The position numbers were made by a program, and so were the translations under genes. DNA of 64,000 nucleotides. Source: Alloalcanivorax marinus. GTDB lineage: Bacteria > Pseudomonadota > Gammaproteobacteria > Pseudomonadales > Alcanivoracaceae. How positions within the stretch are numbered: position 1 is the first letter of the stretch; every line of letters begins with the position of its first letter. The stretch covers positions 248,001 through 312,000 of the forward strand of contig NZ_JADDOL010000001.1 in NCBI RefSeq assembly GCF_016906305.1, read 5' to 3'. Below are positions 15,545 to 23,982 of this stretch, piece after piece. The notes below the pieces were generated by a model. The model had not been told where the DNA came from. It searched no databases and was given only the letters and a program-made list of their open reading frames with translations.

Positions 15545-17412
15545 AGGAAGGGACTTTTTCGCTGCTCGGGAAGCGCCGCTTCGGGCCGTTCTTTTTCACC
15601 CAGTTTCTGGGGGCCTTCAACGACAACGTGTTCCGCCAGGCGCTGATCCTGCTGATCGCCAGTGGCGTGGTGGCCGGCACCGAAGTGAACACCCTCAACA
15701 ACGTGGCCCTGGCGCTGTTCATTCTGCCGTTCTTTTTGTTCTCCGCCCTGGCCGGGCAGGTGGCGGACAAGTACGACCGGGCCATGCTGGTGCGGCGCAT
15801 CAAGTTCGCGGAGGTGCTGATCATGGGCTGCGCCGCCGCCGGCTTCTTTTTCAGCAGCGTCTATTTTCTGCTGGCGGTGCTGTTCCTCATGGGGCTGCAG
15901 TCCACCTTCTTCGGACCCATCAAGTACGCGATCATCCCCCAGCATCTGGGCCCCCGGGAACTGGTCACCGGCAATGCCCTGGTGGAGATGGGTACCTTCC
16001 TGGCGATTCTGCTGGGTTCCATTTCCGGCGTGCTGCTGAAGATGGACGCCGCCAGCCCGGCCATTGTTTCCACCGCCGTGGTGGGCCTGGCGCTGCTGGG
16101 TTACCTGGCGGCGCGGGGCATTCCGTCGGCGCCGGCGGCGGACCCGGGCAGCCGCCTGAACTGGAACCTGTGGAAGGAGACCTGGCGCATCGTCGGCTAC
16201 GCCCGCGAGGTGAAGTCGGTATGGATGTGCGTGCTGGGCATTTCCTGGTTCTGGTTTCTGGGCGCCGCCTACACCACCCAGCTCAAGGTGTACGTGGACG
16301 ATTATCTGCTCGGCACCGACGGTCTTTATGCACTGCTGTTGGGCACCTTTTCCGTGGGAATCGGCCTGGGCTCCTGGCTGTGCGAGAAGCTGTCCGGCCG
16401 CCAGGTGGAGCTGGGGCTGGTGCCGCTGGGTTCCATCGGTCTGAGCCTGTTCGGGGTGGATCTGTTCTTCTCCTACGCCGGCCTGCCCAAGGGCGTGGAG
16501 CTGGGCATCGGCGCCTTCCTGCAGGCCCCCGCCGGCTGGCGGGTGCTGGTGGACCTGCTCGGCATTGGCGTGTTCGGCGGTTTCTATATCGTGCCGTTGT
16601 TCGCGTTCATTCAGCAGCGTTCGGACCCGCGCCATCTGGCCCGCATCATCGCCGCCAACAACATTCTCAATGCCTTGCTGATGGTGCTGTCCGCCGCCGC
16701 CGGTATCGTGCTGGTGGGGCTGCTGGATCTCACCGTGCCCCAGTTCTTCCTGGTGCTGGCGCTGCTCAACGTGGTGGTGGCCGCCTACATTTACACGGTG
16801 GTGCCGGAGTTTCTGATCCGCCTGCTGGTATGGATGCTCACCAACGTGCTCTACCGGATCAAGCGCAAGGGTCTGGAAAACATTCCCGACGAGGGCCCCT
16901 GCCTGCTGGTGTGCAACCATGTGAGCTACGTGGACGCGCTGCTGCTCGGCGGCGCGGTGCGGCGCCCGGCGCGCTTCGTCATGTTCAAGCCGATCTACGA
17001 CCTGCCGCTGATGAATCTGATCTTCCGGGGCGGCAAGGCGATCCCCATCGACGGCAAGTCGCGCAACCCGCAAGTGTATGAGGAAGCCTTTCGTCGTATT
17101 CGCGAGGAACTGGCCGCCGGCCAGGTGGTGTGCCTGTTCCCGGAAGGTCAGCTGACACCGGACGGAGAGGTGGGTGAATTCCGCAATGGCCTGGAAAAAA
17201 TTGTAAAGGAAACGCCCGTGCCGGTGATTCCTATGGCACTTTCCGGTCTATGGGGTAGCTTCTTCAGCCACAAGGGCGGACGCGCGCTGACCCGGCTGCC
17301 TCGGCGGTTCTGGTCGCGGGTGGTGCTCAGCGCCGGTGAACCGGTGCCGCCGCAAGCGGTCGAAGCGGAAGACATGCGCCGCCGTGTGCTGGCCCTGCGG
17401 GAACAACCCTGA
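15541..17412 (+). CDS. MFS transporter (LplT-like) fused to a PlsC-type acyltransferase
   Basis: A two-domain membrane protein of 623 residues. Residues about 1-420 are an MFS transporter related to the lysophospholipid flippase LplT (FFFTQFLGAFNDNVFRQALI near the start, LAGQVADKYDRA loop). Residues about 430-623 are a PlsC-type acyltransferase with NHVSYVDA (His460, H-x4-D) and FPEGQLTPDG (534-536 is PEG). In the usual LplT-Aas system the acyltransferase is followed by an acyl-ACP synthetase domain; that domain is absent here. It probably flips and re-acylates lysophospholipids. The start is fixed by AAAGGAG upstream and the ATGA overlap with tetR. Confidence 0.87.
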   Translation: MKEGTFSLLGKRRFGPFFFTQFLGAFNDNVFRQALILLIASGVVAGTEVNTLNNVALALFILPFFLFSALAGQVADKYDRAMLVRRIKFAEVLIMGCAAAGFFFSSVYFLLAVLFLMGLQSTFFGPIKYAIIPQHLGPRELVTGNALVEMGTFLAILLGSISGVLLKMDAASPAIVSTAVVGLALLGYLAARGIPSAPAADPGSRLNWNLWKETWRIVGYAREVKSVWMCVLGISWFWFLGAAYTTQLKVYVDDYLLGTDGLYALLLGTFSVGIGLGSWLCEKLSGRQVELGLVPLGSIGLSLFGVDLFFSYAGLPKGVELGIGAFLQAPAGWRVLVDLLGIGVFGGFYIVPLFAFIQQRSDPRHLARIIAANNILNALLMVLSAAAGIVLVGLLDLTVPQFFLVLALLNVVVAAYIYTVVPEFLIRLLVWMLTNVLYRIKRKGLENIPDEGPCLLVCNHVSYVDALLLGGAVRRPARFVMFKPIYDLPLMNLIFRGGKAIPIDGKSRNPQVYEEAFRRIREELAAGQVVCLFPEGQLTPDGEVGEFRNGLEKIVKETPVPVIPMALSGLWGSFFSHKGGRALTRLPRRFWSRVVLSAGEPVPPQAVEAEDMRRRVLALREQP

Positions 17413-17431
17413 CACTACAATGAGGAATGTT

Positions 17432-17986
17432 ATGCGACGGATTCTTATCGTGATCGGCCTGCTTCTGGGCGCCTCGGTCACTCAGGCCAACACCGAGATT
17501 CAGAATGTGTTCGGCTGGGTGGAAAACGCCACGCTGGAACCCATGGGCGCCAAGGTCAAGGCCAAGCTCGATACCGGTGCGCTGACTTCTTCCCTGCACG
17601 CGGTGAACGTGGAGCGGTTCGAGAAAGACGGCGAGGAATGGGTGCGCTTCAAGGTCAAGGTGGAAGACCAGAAAGACAAGGAAATGGTCAGCGAAACCTT
17701 CGAGCGTCCGATCTACCGGGATCTGACCGTGCGCGGCGCCGGCGGCAAGGACGACCGCCCGGTGGTGCTGATGAAAATCTGTTTCGGCAACACCATCTAT
17801 GAAGAGCAGTTCGGCCTGGATAACCGCAGCGACATGATCTATCCGGTGCTGATCGGCCGTCGCACCATTCAGCATCTGGGTGTGGTGGATGTGACCAACA
17901 CGTTCATGCACGAACCCAAGTGCGATGAAGACAGCCCGGTGAAGGAATTCGACAAGGACAACACCGACGAGGACATCGGTGACTAG
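17432..17986 (+). CDS. Retropepsin-like aspartic protease family protein (pfam05618, 'ATP-dependent zinc protease')
   Basis: An exported protein of 184 residues with a signal peptide (MRRILIVIGLLLGASVTQA). The mature part has the aspartic-protease-like motif KLDTGALTSSLHA (Asp-Thr-Gly-Ala), a second-half hydrophobic motif VLIGRRTIQHLGVVDV, and an acidic tail. This matches pfam05618, whose members are often labelled RimK-linked zinc proteases but have a retropepsin fold. I chose ATG 17432 because GAGGA lies five bases before it; ATG 17420 would only add four residues. It follows the MFS/acyltransferase fusion gene by 19 bases. Activity is not demonstrated by sequence alone. Confidence 0.83.
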   Translation: MRRILIVIGLLLGASVTQANTEIQNVFGWVENATLEPMGAKVKAKLDTGALTSSLHAVNVERFEKDGEEWVRFKVKVEDQKDKEMVSETFERPIYRDLTVRGAGGKDDRPVVLMKICFGNTIYEEQFGLDNRSDMIYPVLIGRRTIQHLGVVDVTNTFMHEPKCDEDSPVKEFDKDNTDEDIGD

Positions 17987-17994
17987 AGCCTGCC

Positions 17995-18050
17995 GCAAGC
18001 GCGACTTCAGCCGCGATCACTGGAACGATCGCGACTGAAGTCGCTCCTAC
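17995..18050. repeat. REP-like inverted pair (BIME, copy 2) between convergent genes
   Basis: Two head-to-head copies of the REP core form an 18-base inverted repeat, 18001-18018 with 18027-18044, with one mismatch that would be a G-U pair in RNA. The right copy ends in the full GTAGGAGCGACTTCAGTCGC form (minus strand, down from 18050). It separates the convergent retropepsin-like gene (stop 17986) and FAH-family gene (stop 18047) and probably serves as a transcription stop or RNA stabiliser for both. Confidence 0.85.
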
Positions 18051-18736
18051 GGTTGTGACGGGGCGTCTTGCACGCGCCCGAACACCTGAAGAATATTACC
18101 GAGACGGGCGGTGAAACTGTCGCCGCCGTTGAGCGGCCCCACGCCGGCCGGAGTGCCGGTAAACACCAGGTCGCCGGGCTCCAGGGTAAACACCCGATTG
18201 ATGTCGGCGATCAATTCAAAGGTGGGAAACAGCATCTGGCCGGTGTGGCCGTGCTGCCGCATCTCGCCGTTGATCTCCAGGGACACTTCCAGATTCTGCC
18301 GCACGGAAACACCGCGCGCGTCCACGAACCCGGACACCGGCGCGGCGCCGTCGAACGCCTTGGCCCGCTCCCACGGCTGCCCCTTTTCCTTGAGCCGCGC
18401 CTGCACGTCGCGCAGGGTCAGATCCAGGCCCACGCCGTAGGCGGCGATGGAATAACGGATCACGTCCAGATCGGTTTCGCCGCTCAGGCGCTTGCCGATC
18501 ATCACCACCATTTCCACTTCATGGTGCACCTCGCCCTGCCCCTCCGGCAGTGCCAGCGGTTCGTGCAGGGTGCGCAGCGCATTGGCGCCCTTCATGAACA
18601 GCAACGGCGAATCCGGCACCTCGTTGCCGAGCTCCCGGGCATGGTCCGCGTAGTTGCGTCCCACGCAGACGATCTTGCCCACCGGCAGATCCATTTCCGA
18701 CCCGTCGATCCAGCGGTGTACGTAACGCTCAGACAT
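18047..18736 (-). CDS. Fumarylacetoacetate hydrolase family protein (YcgM-like)
   Basis: A metal-dependent hydrolase of 229 residues with the FAH C-terminal fold. Metal ligands are expected in HHEVEMVVMIGKR and in the GLDLTLRDVQARLK block; GKIVCVGRNYADHARELGNE at the N-terminus and FTGTPAGVGPL near the end are typical of the YcgM/FAHD1 group, which hydrolyse acylpyruvates or decarboxylate oxaloacetate. The start overlaps the end of the D-2-hydroxyglutarate dehydrogenase gene by eight bases, so the two are co-transcribed. An oxo-acid substrate fits that neighbour, but is not shown. Confidence 0.9.
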   Translation of the reverse strand: MSERYVHRWIDGSEMDLPVGKIVCVGRNYADHARELGNEVPDSPLLFMKGANALRTLHEPLALPEGQGEVHHEVEMVVMIGKRLSGETDLDVIRYSIAAYGVGLDLTLRDVQARLKEKGQPWERAKAFDGAAPVSGFVDARGVSVRQNLEVSLEINGEMRQHGHTGQMLFPTFELIADINRVFTLEPGDLVFTGTPAGVGPLNGGDSFTARLGNILQVFGRVQDAPSQP

Positions 18737-20123
18737 CGAACAGCTTCCCGGGATTCATGATGTTGTTGGGGTCGAACACCGCCTTGATGGCCTTCATGGC
18801 GTCGATGTCCTCCTCGCTGCGCGAGTAGCCCAGGTAGGGCTTCTTGGTCATGCCCACACCGTGCTCCGCGGAAATGGAGCCGTTGTAGCGCGCCACGATT
18901 TCGAACACCCATTTGGAGACCTCGCCGCAGCGCTGGAAGAATTCTTCCTTGGCCAGGTCCGCCGGTTTCAGAATATTCAGGTGCATGTTGCCGTCGCCGA
19001 TATGACCGAACCAGACGATCTCGAAATCCGGATAGGCGTCCTGCACCACCTTGTCCACGTCCTCGACGAAATCCGGCACCTTGGAAATGGTCACCGAGAT
19101 ATCGTTCTTGTAGGGGGTGTGCGGGGCGATCGATTCGGAGATCCGCTCGCGCAGCTGCCAGAGCTGCTGCAGCTGGCCCAGGGACTGGCTCATCACGCCG
19201 TCCAGCACCCAGCCCTGCTCCACGCAGTGTTCGAAGATTTCCATGGCGCGCTCGCCGACCTGCTCGGACAGCTGCTCGAACTCCAGCAGGCAGTAGAACG
19301 GACACTCGGTGTCGAACGGTGCCGCCACGCCGTGCTGCAGCACATGGCCCATGGCCTTGTCGGAGAAAAACTCGAAGGCGGTCAGGTCGATGTCCTTCTG
19401 GAAGGCGTGCAGCACCTTCATGACCTCGCGGAAGCCCGGCGCGCCCAGCACCAGGGCGGTCAGATCCCGGGGCGCCCGGGTCAGGCGCACGGTGGCCTCC
19501 ACCACGAAGCCCAGGGTGCCCTCGGAGCCGATGAACAGGTGGCGCAGGTCGTAACCGGTGGCGTTCTTGATCAGGCCCTTGTTCAGGTCCAGCAGATCGC
19601 CCCGGCCGGTGACCACCTTGAGCCCGGAAATCCAGTCGCGGGTCATGCCGTAGCGGATCACCTTGATGCCGCCGGCGTTGGTGTTGATGTTGCCGCCGAT
19701 CTGGCTGGAGCCGGTGGAGGCGAAGTCCACCGGATAGAACAGGCCCTGCTGCTCGGCGAACTCCTGGAGCTGCTGGGTGACCACGCCGGGTTGCACGGTG
19801 ACGGCCCGGTCGTACTCGTTGAAGTCCAGAATCTTGTTCATCCGGTCGAACGCCACCACCAGCTCACCGTCGGCGGCCACCGCCGCCGCCGACAGGCCGG
19901 TGCGCCCGCCGGAGGGCACCAGGGGCAGGCCGTGCTCATTGGCGATCTCGACGATCTGCTGGACCTCCTCGGCGGTCTCGGGCAGCACCACGGCGCAGGG
20001 CGCCGGCGCCCACACCTTGGTCCAGTCCACCCCGTAGCGCGCCGCGCTCTCCGCGTCGGTCAGGCAGCGGCTGCCGAGCAGCTCGGTCAATTGGTCCAGC
20101 GCGGCATGGGCCAGGGCGGTCAT
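18729..20123 (-). CDS. FAD-binding oxidoreductase, probable D-2-hydroxyglutarate dehydrogenase
   Basis: A flavin dehydrogenase of the VAO/PCMH type with 464 residues. The FAD-binding half contains LVPSGGRTGLSAAAV and STGSSQIGGNINTNAGG; the substrate half has the metal-site motif WFGHIGDGNMHLNIL and the C-terminal SISAEHGVG and DPNNIMNPGKLF. It is divergent from serA, as in Pseudomonas, where this enzyme re-oxidises the D-2-hydroxyglutarate made when SerA couples 3-phosphoglycerate oxidation to 2-oxoglutarate reduction. D-lactate dehydrogenase is a related alternative, but the neighbour argues against it. ATG 20123 has GGAG six bases upstream; a TTG six bases further out has no spacing. Confidence 0.88.
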   Translation of the reverse strand: MTALAHAALDQLTELLGSRCLTDAESAARYGVDWTKVWAPAPCAVVLPETAEEVQQIVEIANEHGLPLVPSGGRTGLSAAAVAADGELVVAFDRMNKILDFNEYDRAVTVQPGVVTQQLQEFAEQQGLFYPVDFASTGSSQIGGNINTNAGGIKVIRYGMTRDWISGLKVVTGRGDLLDLNKGLIKNATGYDLRHLFIGSEGTLGFVVEATVRLTRAPRDLTALVLGAPGFREVMKVLHAFQKDIDLTAFEFFSDKAMGHVLQHGVAAPFDTECPFYCLLEFEQLSEQVGERAMEIFEHCVEQGWVLDGVMSQSLGQLQQLWQLRERISESIAPHTPYKNDISVTISKVPDFVEDVDKVVQDAYPDFEIVWFGHIGDGNMHLNILKPADLAKEEFFQRCGEVSKWVFEIVARYNGSISAEHGVGMTKKPYLGYSRSEEDIDAMKAIKAVFDPNNIMNPGKLFDV

Positions 20124-20140
20124 AGGCAACTCCAGGCTTG

Positions 20141-20156
20141 TTCAAGTCGACTTGAA
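20141..20156. promoter_or_regulatory. Perfect 16-base palindrome in the D2HGDH/serA divergent promoter region
   Basis: TTCAAGTCGACTTGAA reads the same on both strands and lies 18 bases upstream of the dehydrogenase ATG and 83 bases upstream of serA. It is a strong candidate operator for the leftward operon. A likely serA -10, TATGAT, is at 20195-20200; no good -35 is seen for it. Confidence 0.6.
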
Positions 20157-20238
20157 GACAACGATCAGCGGGATGGGTCTCATCCGGGGCGGGCTATGAT
20201 ACCATACGCGCCCATTTAACCCGCTACCGAGAGCACCC

Positions 20239-21468
20239 ATGGCCAATACCTCTCTTGAGAAGGACAAGATCCGTATTCTCCTGCTCGAGGGCGTCCACCA
20301 GAACGCGGTGGATAATCTGAACGCGCACGGTTACAGCAACATCGAGCTGCTGCCCACCGCGCTGACCGGCGATGACCTCAAGAAAGCCGTGAAGGACGCC
20401 CACTTCATCGGCATTCGCTCGCGCACCCAGCTCACCGAGGAGGTGTTCGAGGCCGCCGACAAGCTGATGGCCGTGGGTTGCTTCTGTATCGGTACCAACC
20501 AGGTGGACCTGAACGCCGCCCTCAAGCGCGGTATTCCGGTGTTCAACGCCCCCTACTCCAACACCCGTTCGGTGGCGGAGCTGGTGATCGCCCACACCAT
20601 CAACCTGATGCGTGGCATCCCCGAGAAGAACGCCGTGGCCCACCGGGGCGGCTGGCTCAAGTCCGCCAAGGACAGCTACGAAATCCGTGGCAAGAACCTG
20701 GGCATCGTCGGCTACGGCAACATCGGCGCCCAGGTGTCGGTGCTGGCCGAGTCCATGGGCATGAAGGTGTACTTCTACGACGTGGTGCCCAAGCTGCCGC
20801 TGGGCAATGCCCACCAGGTGCAAAGCCTCAATGAGCTGCTCAGCCTGTCCGACGTGGTCAGCCTGCACGTGCCGGACACCGCCGGCACCCGCTGGATGAT
20901 CCAGGAAGAGCAGATTCGCGCCATGAAGCCGAAGAGCTACCTGATCAACTATGCCCGCGGCAAGGTGGTGGACATCGACGCCCTGGCGGCGGCGATCCAG
21001 GACGGCCATCTGCTGGGCGCGGCCATCGACGTGTTCCCGGAAGAGCCGAAGGGCAACGACGACGAGTTCGTCAGCCCGCTGCGCGAGTTCGACAACGTGA
21101 TCCTGACGCCGCACATCGGTGGCTCCACCCATGAGGCCCAGGAGAACATCGGCACCGAGGTGTCCGAGAAGCTGATCCGCTACTCCGACAATGGCTCCAC
21201 CCTGAGTGCCGTGAATTTCCCGGAAGTGGCCCTGCCGTCGCACCCGGACATGCACCGGCTGCTGCACATCCACAAGAATATCCCGGGCATTCTCAGCCAG
21301 ATCAACGCGATCTTCTCCGAGAACGACATCAACATCTGCGGCCAATACCTGCAAACCAATCAGGACATCGGCTACGTGGTGATCGACGTCAACAAGGGCT
21401 ACAGCCAGCTGGCCCTGGACAAGCTGCGCACCATCGAAGGCACCATCCGCACCCGGGTGCTGTTCTAG
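20239..21468 (+). CDS. serA: D-3-phosphoglycerate dehydrogenase
   Basis: The first enzyme of serine synthesis, oxidising 3-phosphoglycerate with NAD. It has 409 residues, as in E. coli SerA. The NAD-binding motif is GIVGYGNIGAQV; the catalytic Arg, Glu and His lie in NYARGKVVDID, VFPEEPKG and ILTPHIGGST. A C-terminal ACT domain (about 335-409, MHRLLHIHKNIPGILSQINA) gives feedback control by serine. In the E. coli and Pseudomonas enzymes NADH oxidation can be linked to 2-oxoglutarate reduction, which fits the divergent D-2-hydroxyglutarate dehydrogenase. A clear terminator follows. Confidence 0.97.
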   Translation: MANTSLEKDKIRILLLEGVHQNAVDNLNAHGYSNIELLPTALTGDDLKKAVKDAHFIGIRSRTQLTEEVFEAADKLMAVGCFCIGTNQVDLNAALKRGIPVFNAPYSNTRSVAELVIAHTINLMRGIPEKNAVAHRGGWLKSAKDSYEIRGKNLGIVGYGNIGAQVSVLAESMGMKVYFYDVVPKLPLGNAHQVQSLNELLSLSDVVSLHVPDTAGTRWMIQEEQIRAMKPKSYLINYARGKVVDIDALAAAIQDGHLLGAAIDVFPEEPKGNDDEFVSPLREFDNVILTPHIGGSTHEAQENIGTEVSEKLIRYSDNGSTLSAVNFPEVALPSHPDMHRLLHIHKNIPGILSQINAIFSENDINICGQYLQTNQDIGYVVIDVNKGYSQLALDKLRTIEGTIRTRVLF

Positions 21469-21500
21469 CGCCTTTTCGGCGCGCCGGTGCCTCGACAAGA

Positions 21501-21539
21501 AACCGGAGTCGGGCTAACTTGCCCACTCCGGTTTTTTTC
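21501..21539 (+). terminator. Rho-independent terminator of serA
   Basis: ACCGGAGT-C-GGGC pairs with GCCCACTCCGGT (one bulged base) around a TAACTT loop and is followed by seven Ts. It ends serA and precedes the COG3014 lipoprotein gene, which rules out the far-upstream start codon of that frame. Confidence 0.9.
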
Positions 21540-21573
21540 TGTCTGGCCGTTGGGGAATAAGGATGCCTCGCCC

Positions 21574-22935
21574 TTGATCTGGTGGTTCACCCGTCACGCG
21601 CTGCTGTGCCTGCTGGGCGCGGCGCTGCTCTCCGGCTGCGCCACCCGCTCCCTGTTTCAGCCCTACCCGGACCAGGCCCGTGACTGGAAAAACGGCCTGG
21701 GCGCCGGCGCCGCCCCGGTGGCGCTACTGGACAAGGGCGTGGACAGCGCCGACGGCGTGCTCTATCTGCAGGAGCTGGGCCGGGTGGAGCAGCTCAACGG
21801 CGACATCGACACCAGCCGCTCCGCCTTCGCCCGCGCCATCGACCACTACCGGGACACCGACGAACAGGCGCGCCTGCGCGCCTCCGGGCTGGCCGCCAAC
21901 GCCGGCGCCCTGCTGGTCAACGACAACGCCCGCCCCTATGTGGCGCCGGACTACGAGCGCATTTACAGCCACGCCTACCAGGCGCTGAACTACTGGCGGC
22001 AGGGGGACGTGACCGGCACCGCCGTGGAACTGCGCGCCGCCGCCAACGAACAGCGGGTGGCCGCCAACCGGCGCGACCGGGAGATCGCCGAGGCGCAAAA
22101 GGAGGCGGACCAGGCGGACCTGGACACGGAGCGCTTCGACGGCTACTTCGCCGGTCTGGACGCCGCCGCCGGCGACGTCAAGGCCAGCTTCCAGAACGCC
22201 TGGACCTTCTATCTGTCCGCCCTGTTCTGGGAGGCCCACGGCGAGTACAACGACGCTCTGGTGGACTATAAAAAGGCGCTGGAAATCCACCCGGGATCGG
22301 ACCTGCTCAAGGAAGACGTGACGCGGGTGTCCCGGGCCCAGGATGGCCACCGTCCCCGTGGCCAGGGCATGGTGGCGGTGCTCTACGAACAGGGCTATGT
22401 GCCGCCGCGCCGGGAGCTGAGCCTGCCGATCCCCACCATCCACGGGCTGTTCGCGGTGGCGTTCCCGACCTATTCCCCCGCCGACAAGCCGCGCCCGGCG
22501 CCGCTGACGGTCACCGCGCAAGGCGCCTCGGCACGCACCGAGGTGCTCACCGACGTGGGCGGCCTGGCCGCCAAACACCTCAAGGAACAGTTGCCCGGCA
22601 TGCTGGTGCGCCAGACCCTGCGCGCCACCGGCAAGTACAATCTGCAGAAAAAGGCCAACGACGATTTCGGGCCGGTGGGCGCGCTGCTGACCCAGCTGTT
22701 CAATCTGGTCAGCGAGCGGGCCGATCTGCGCGCCTGGCTGAGCCTGCCCGCCTACGGCCAGGCCACCCGTCTGTTATTGCCCCCCGGTGAGCAGCGTCTC
22801 CAGTTGAGCACGCCCGGGGGCGGTGCTAGTTTGACCGTGCCCGTGGTGGAAGGCGGGCTCACCGTGATTCACGTGGTGTCGCTGCCCGATGGCCTGATCA
22901 CCCGCGTGTTACCCGTTCAGGAGGGACCGCTATGA
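21574..22935 (+). CDS. COG3014-family lipoprotein with TPR-like repeats
   Basis: A predicted outer-membrane lipoprotein of about 453 residues. The lipobox ALLSGC places the acylated Cys at residue 22. The middle part contains TPR-like helical pairs (YLQELGRVEQLNGDIDTSRS and FYLSALFWEAHGEYNDALVD) separated by a charged helix, and the C-terminal third is beta-rich. I chose the TTG at 21574, with AAGGA ten bases upstream; the frame also runs back through the serA terminator, which cannot be coding. Its stop overlaps the ycfL-like gene as ATGA. It belongs to a conserved COG3014-YcfL-LpoB cluster, possibly linked to peptidoglycan synthesis. Confidence 0.78.
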   Translation: MIWWFTRHALLCLLGAALLSGCATRSLFQPYPDQARDWKNGLGAGAAPVALLDKGVDSADGVLYLQELGRVEQLNGDIDTSRSAFARAIDHYRDTDEQARLRASGLAANAGALLVNDNARPYVAPDYERIYSHAYQALNYWRQGDVTGTAVELRAAANEQRVAANRRDREIAEAQKEADQADLDTERFDGYFAGLDAAAGDVKASFQNAWTFYLSALFWEAHGEYNDALVDYKKALEIHPGSDLLKEDVTRVSRAQDGHRPRGQGMVAVLYEQGYVPPRRELSLPIPTIHGLFAVAFPTYSPADKPRPAPLTVTAQGASARTEVLTDVGGLAAKHLKEQLPGMLVRQTLRATGKYNLQKKANDDFGPVGALLTQLFNLVSERADLRAWLSLPAYGQATRLLLPPGEQRLQLSTPGGGASLTVPVVEGGLTVIHVVSLPDGLITRVLPVQEGPL

Positions 22936-23321
22936 AATCCATTCTCGCGCCGCTGGGCGCCGTACTGCTGGCGGTGGCGCTGACCGCCTGTTCCACCTCG
23001 AACATGGCGCGCCCCGGCGACGACGGTGAGGTGGTGCTGCACTCCAACAGCACCCTGCTGGGCAACCGCCTGTCGGTGGAAAGGCTGCGGGAAAAAACCG
23101 TGGGCGACCTGATGTACGTGCAGGCCACCCTGGAAAACGGCTGGAAGGCTGAACTGGATTTTCAATACAAGATCAAATGGTTCGACAAGGACGGCTTTGA
23201 AGTGGCGCCGGAATCCCAGCCCTGGCGACAACTGGTGATGGCCGGCCGCAGCCAGAACAATGTGCAGGCGGTGGCTCCCAATCCCAGCGCCGTGCGTTAC
23301 GAAATCTGGGTTCGCGAATAA
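22932..23321 (+). CDS. ycfL: YcfL-family (DUF1425) lipoprotein
   Basis: A small outer-membrane lipoprotein of 129 residues with a lipobox at LTAC (acylated Cys20). The mature part has the YcfL fold features VQATLENGWKAELDFQYKIK and WFDKDGFEVAPESQPWRQL, and it ends NPSAVRYEIWVRE. YcfL is regularly found beside LpoB, an activator of the peptidoglycan synthase PBP1b, and its own role is unknown. The start overlaps the previous stop as ATGA, and the LpoB gene follows within about 30 bases. Confidence 0.86.
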   Translation: MKSILAPLGAVLLAVALTACSTSNMARPGDDGEVVLHSNSTLLGNRLSVERLREKTVGDLMYVQATLENGWKAELDFQYKIKWFDKDGFEVAPESQPWRQLVMAGRSQNNVQAVAPNPSAVRYEIWVRE

Positions 23322-23354
23322 TCGCGCCCGGAACCCATGAAAAAGGAGAAGGTA

Positions 23355-23948
23355 ATGGTTCGCGTACTGTCCATGGCGGTGCTGGCAACCGCGCTGCTGC
23401 TCACCGGCTGCGCTTCCAAGGTGGATTACGGCGACGCCCAGGCGCGGGAAACCGTGACCACGGACTTCGGTTCCACCGATCTGCAGATGATCGCCGCCAA
23501 GATGGTGGACGACATGATGGTGTTTCCGCCCGTGGTCGACATGACCCGCGACCGCCGCCCGGTGATGTTCGTGGACCGGGTCAAGAACAAGACCAGCGAG
23601 CACATCGACACCGAATCGATCACCGACACCATCCAGAGCAAGCTGATCAATTCCGGCAAGTTCCGGTTCGTGGACATGTCGGTGGTGGACCGGGTGCGCG
23701 AACAGCTGGAATACCAGCAGGACTCCGGCATGGTCGATCAGTCCACCGCCGCCCAGATGGGCCGCCAGGTCGGCGCCGAGTTCATGCTGTACGGCAATCT
23801 GTCGTCCATCGTGAAGCGCGACGACAGCACCAAGGACGTCTACTACAAGTTCACCCTGAAGCTGCTCAATATCCAGAGCGGCATCATCGAGTGGTCCGGC
23901 GAGAAGGAAATCCGCAAGACCCGCAAACGCAGCCTGTTCGGTCTTTGA
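23355..23948 (+). CDS. lpoB: Penicillin-binding protein activator LpoB-like lipoprotein
   Basis: An outer-membrane lipoprotein of 197 residues with lipobox LLTGC (acylated Cys19) and the LpoB/CsgG-type alpha-beta domain: SESI-equivalent HIDTESITDTIQSKLINSGK, FRFVDMSVVDRVREQLEYQQ and GAEFMLYGNLSSIVKRDDST. LpoB stimulates the bifunctional peptidoglycan synthase PBP1b through the cell-wall gaps. ATG 23355 has AAGGAG six bases upstream; the ATG at 23337 would put that site inside the gene. The linker between lipobox and domain is short, unlike the long linker of E. coli LpoB. Confidence 0.86.
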   Translation: MVRVLSMAVLATALLLTGCASKVDYGDAQARETVTTDFGSTDLQMIAAKMVDDMMVFPPVVDMTRDRRPVMFVDRVKNKTSEHIDTESITDTIQSKLINSGKFRFVDMSVVDRVREQLEYQQDSGMVDQSTAAQMGRQVGAEFMLYGNLSSIVKRDDSTKDVYYKFTLKLLNIQSGIIEWSGEKEIRKTRKRSLFGL

Positions 23949-23982
23949 TTCCGGCCCGGTGGCCGTCGCCAGGGAGAGTCCC

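Noticed and set aside
15505-17073. A 522-codon minus-strand frame inside the MFS/acyltransferase gene
   Set aside because: It has a His/Gln/Gly-rich translation with no recognisable domain and is fully explained by the real gene on the other strand.
18001-18044. A standard rho-independent terminator
   Set aside because: There is a strong stem but no T-run in either direction, and the sequence belongs to the REP family seen elsewhere in the window, so I call it a repeat that may also act as a stop.
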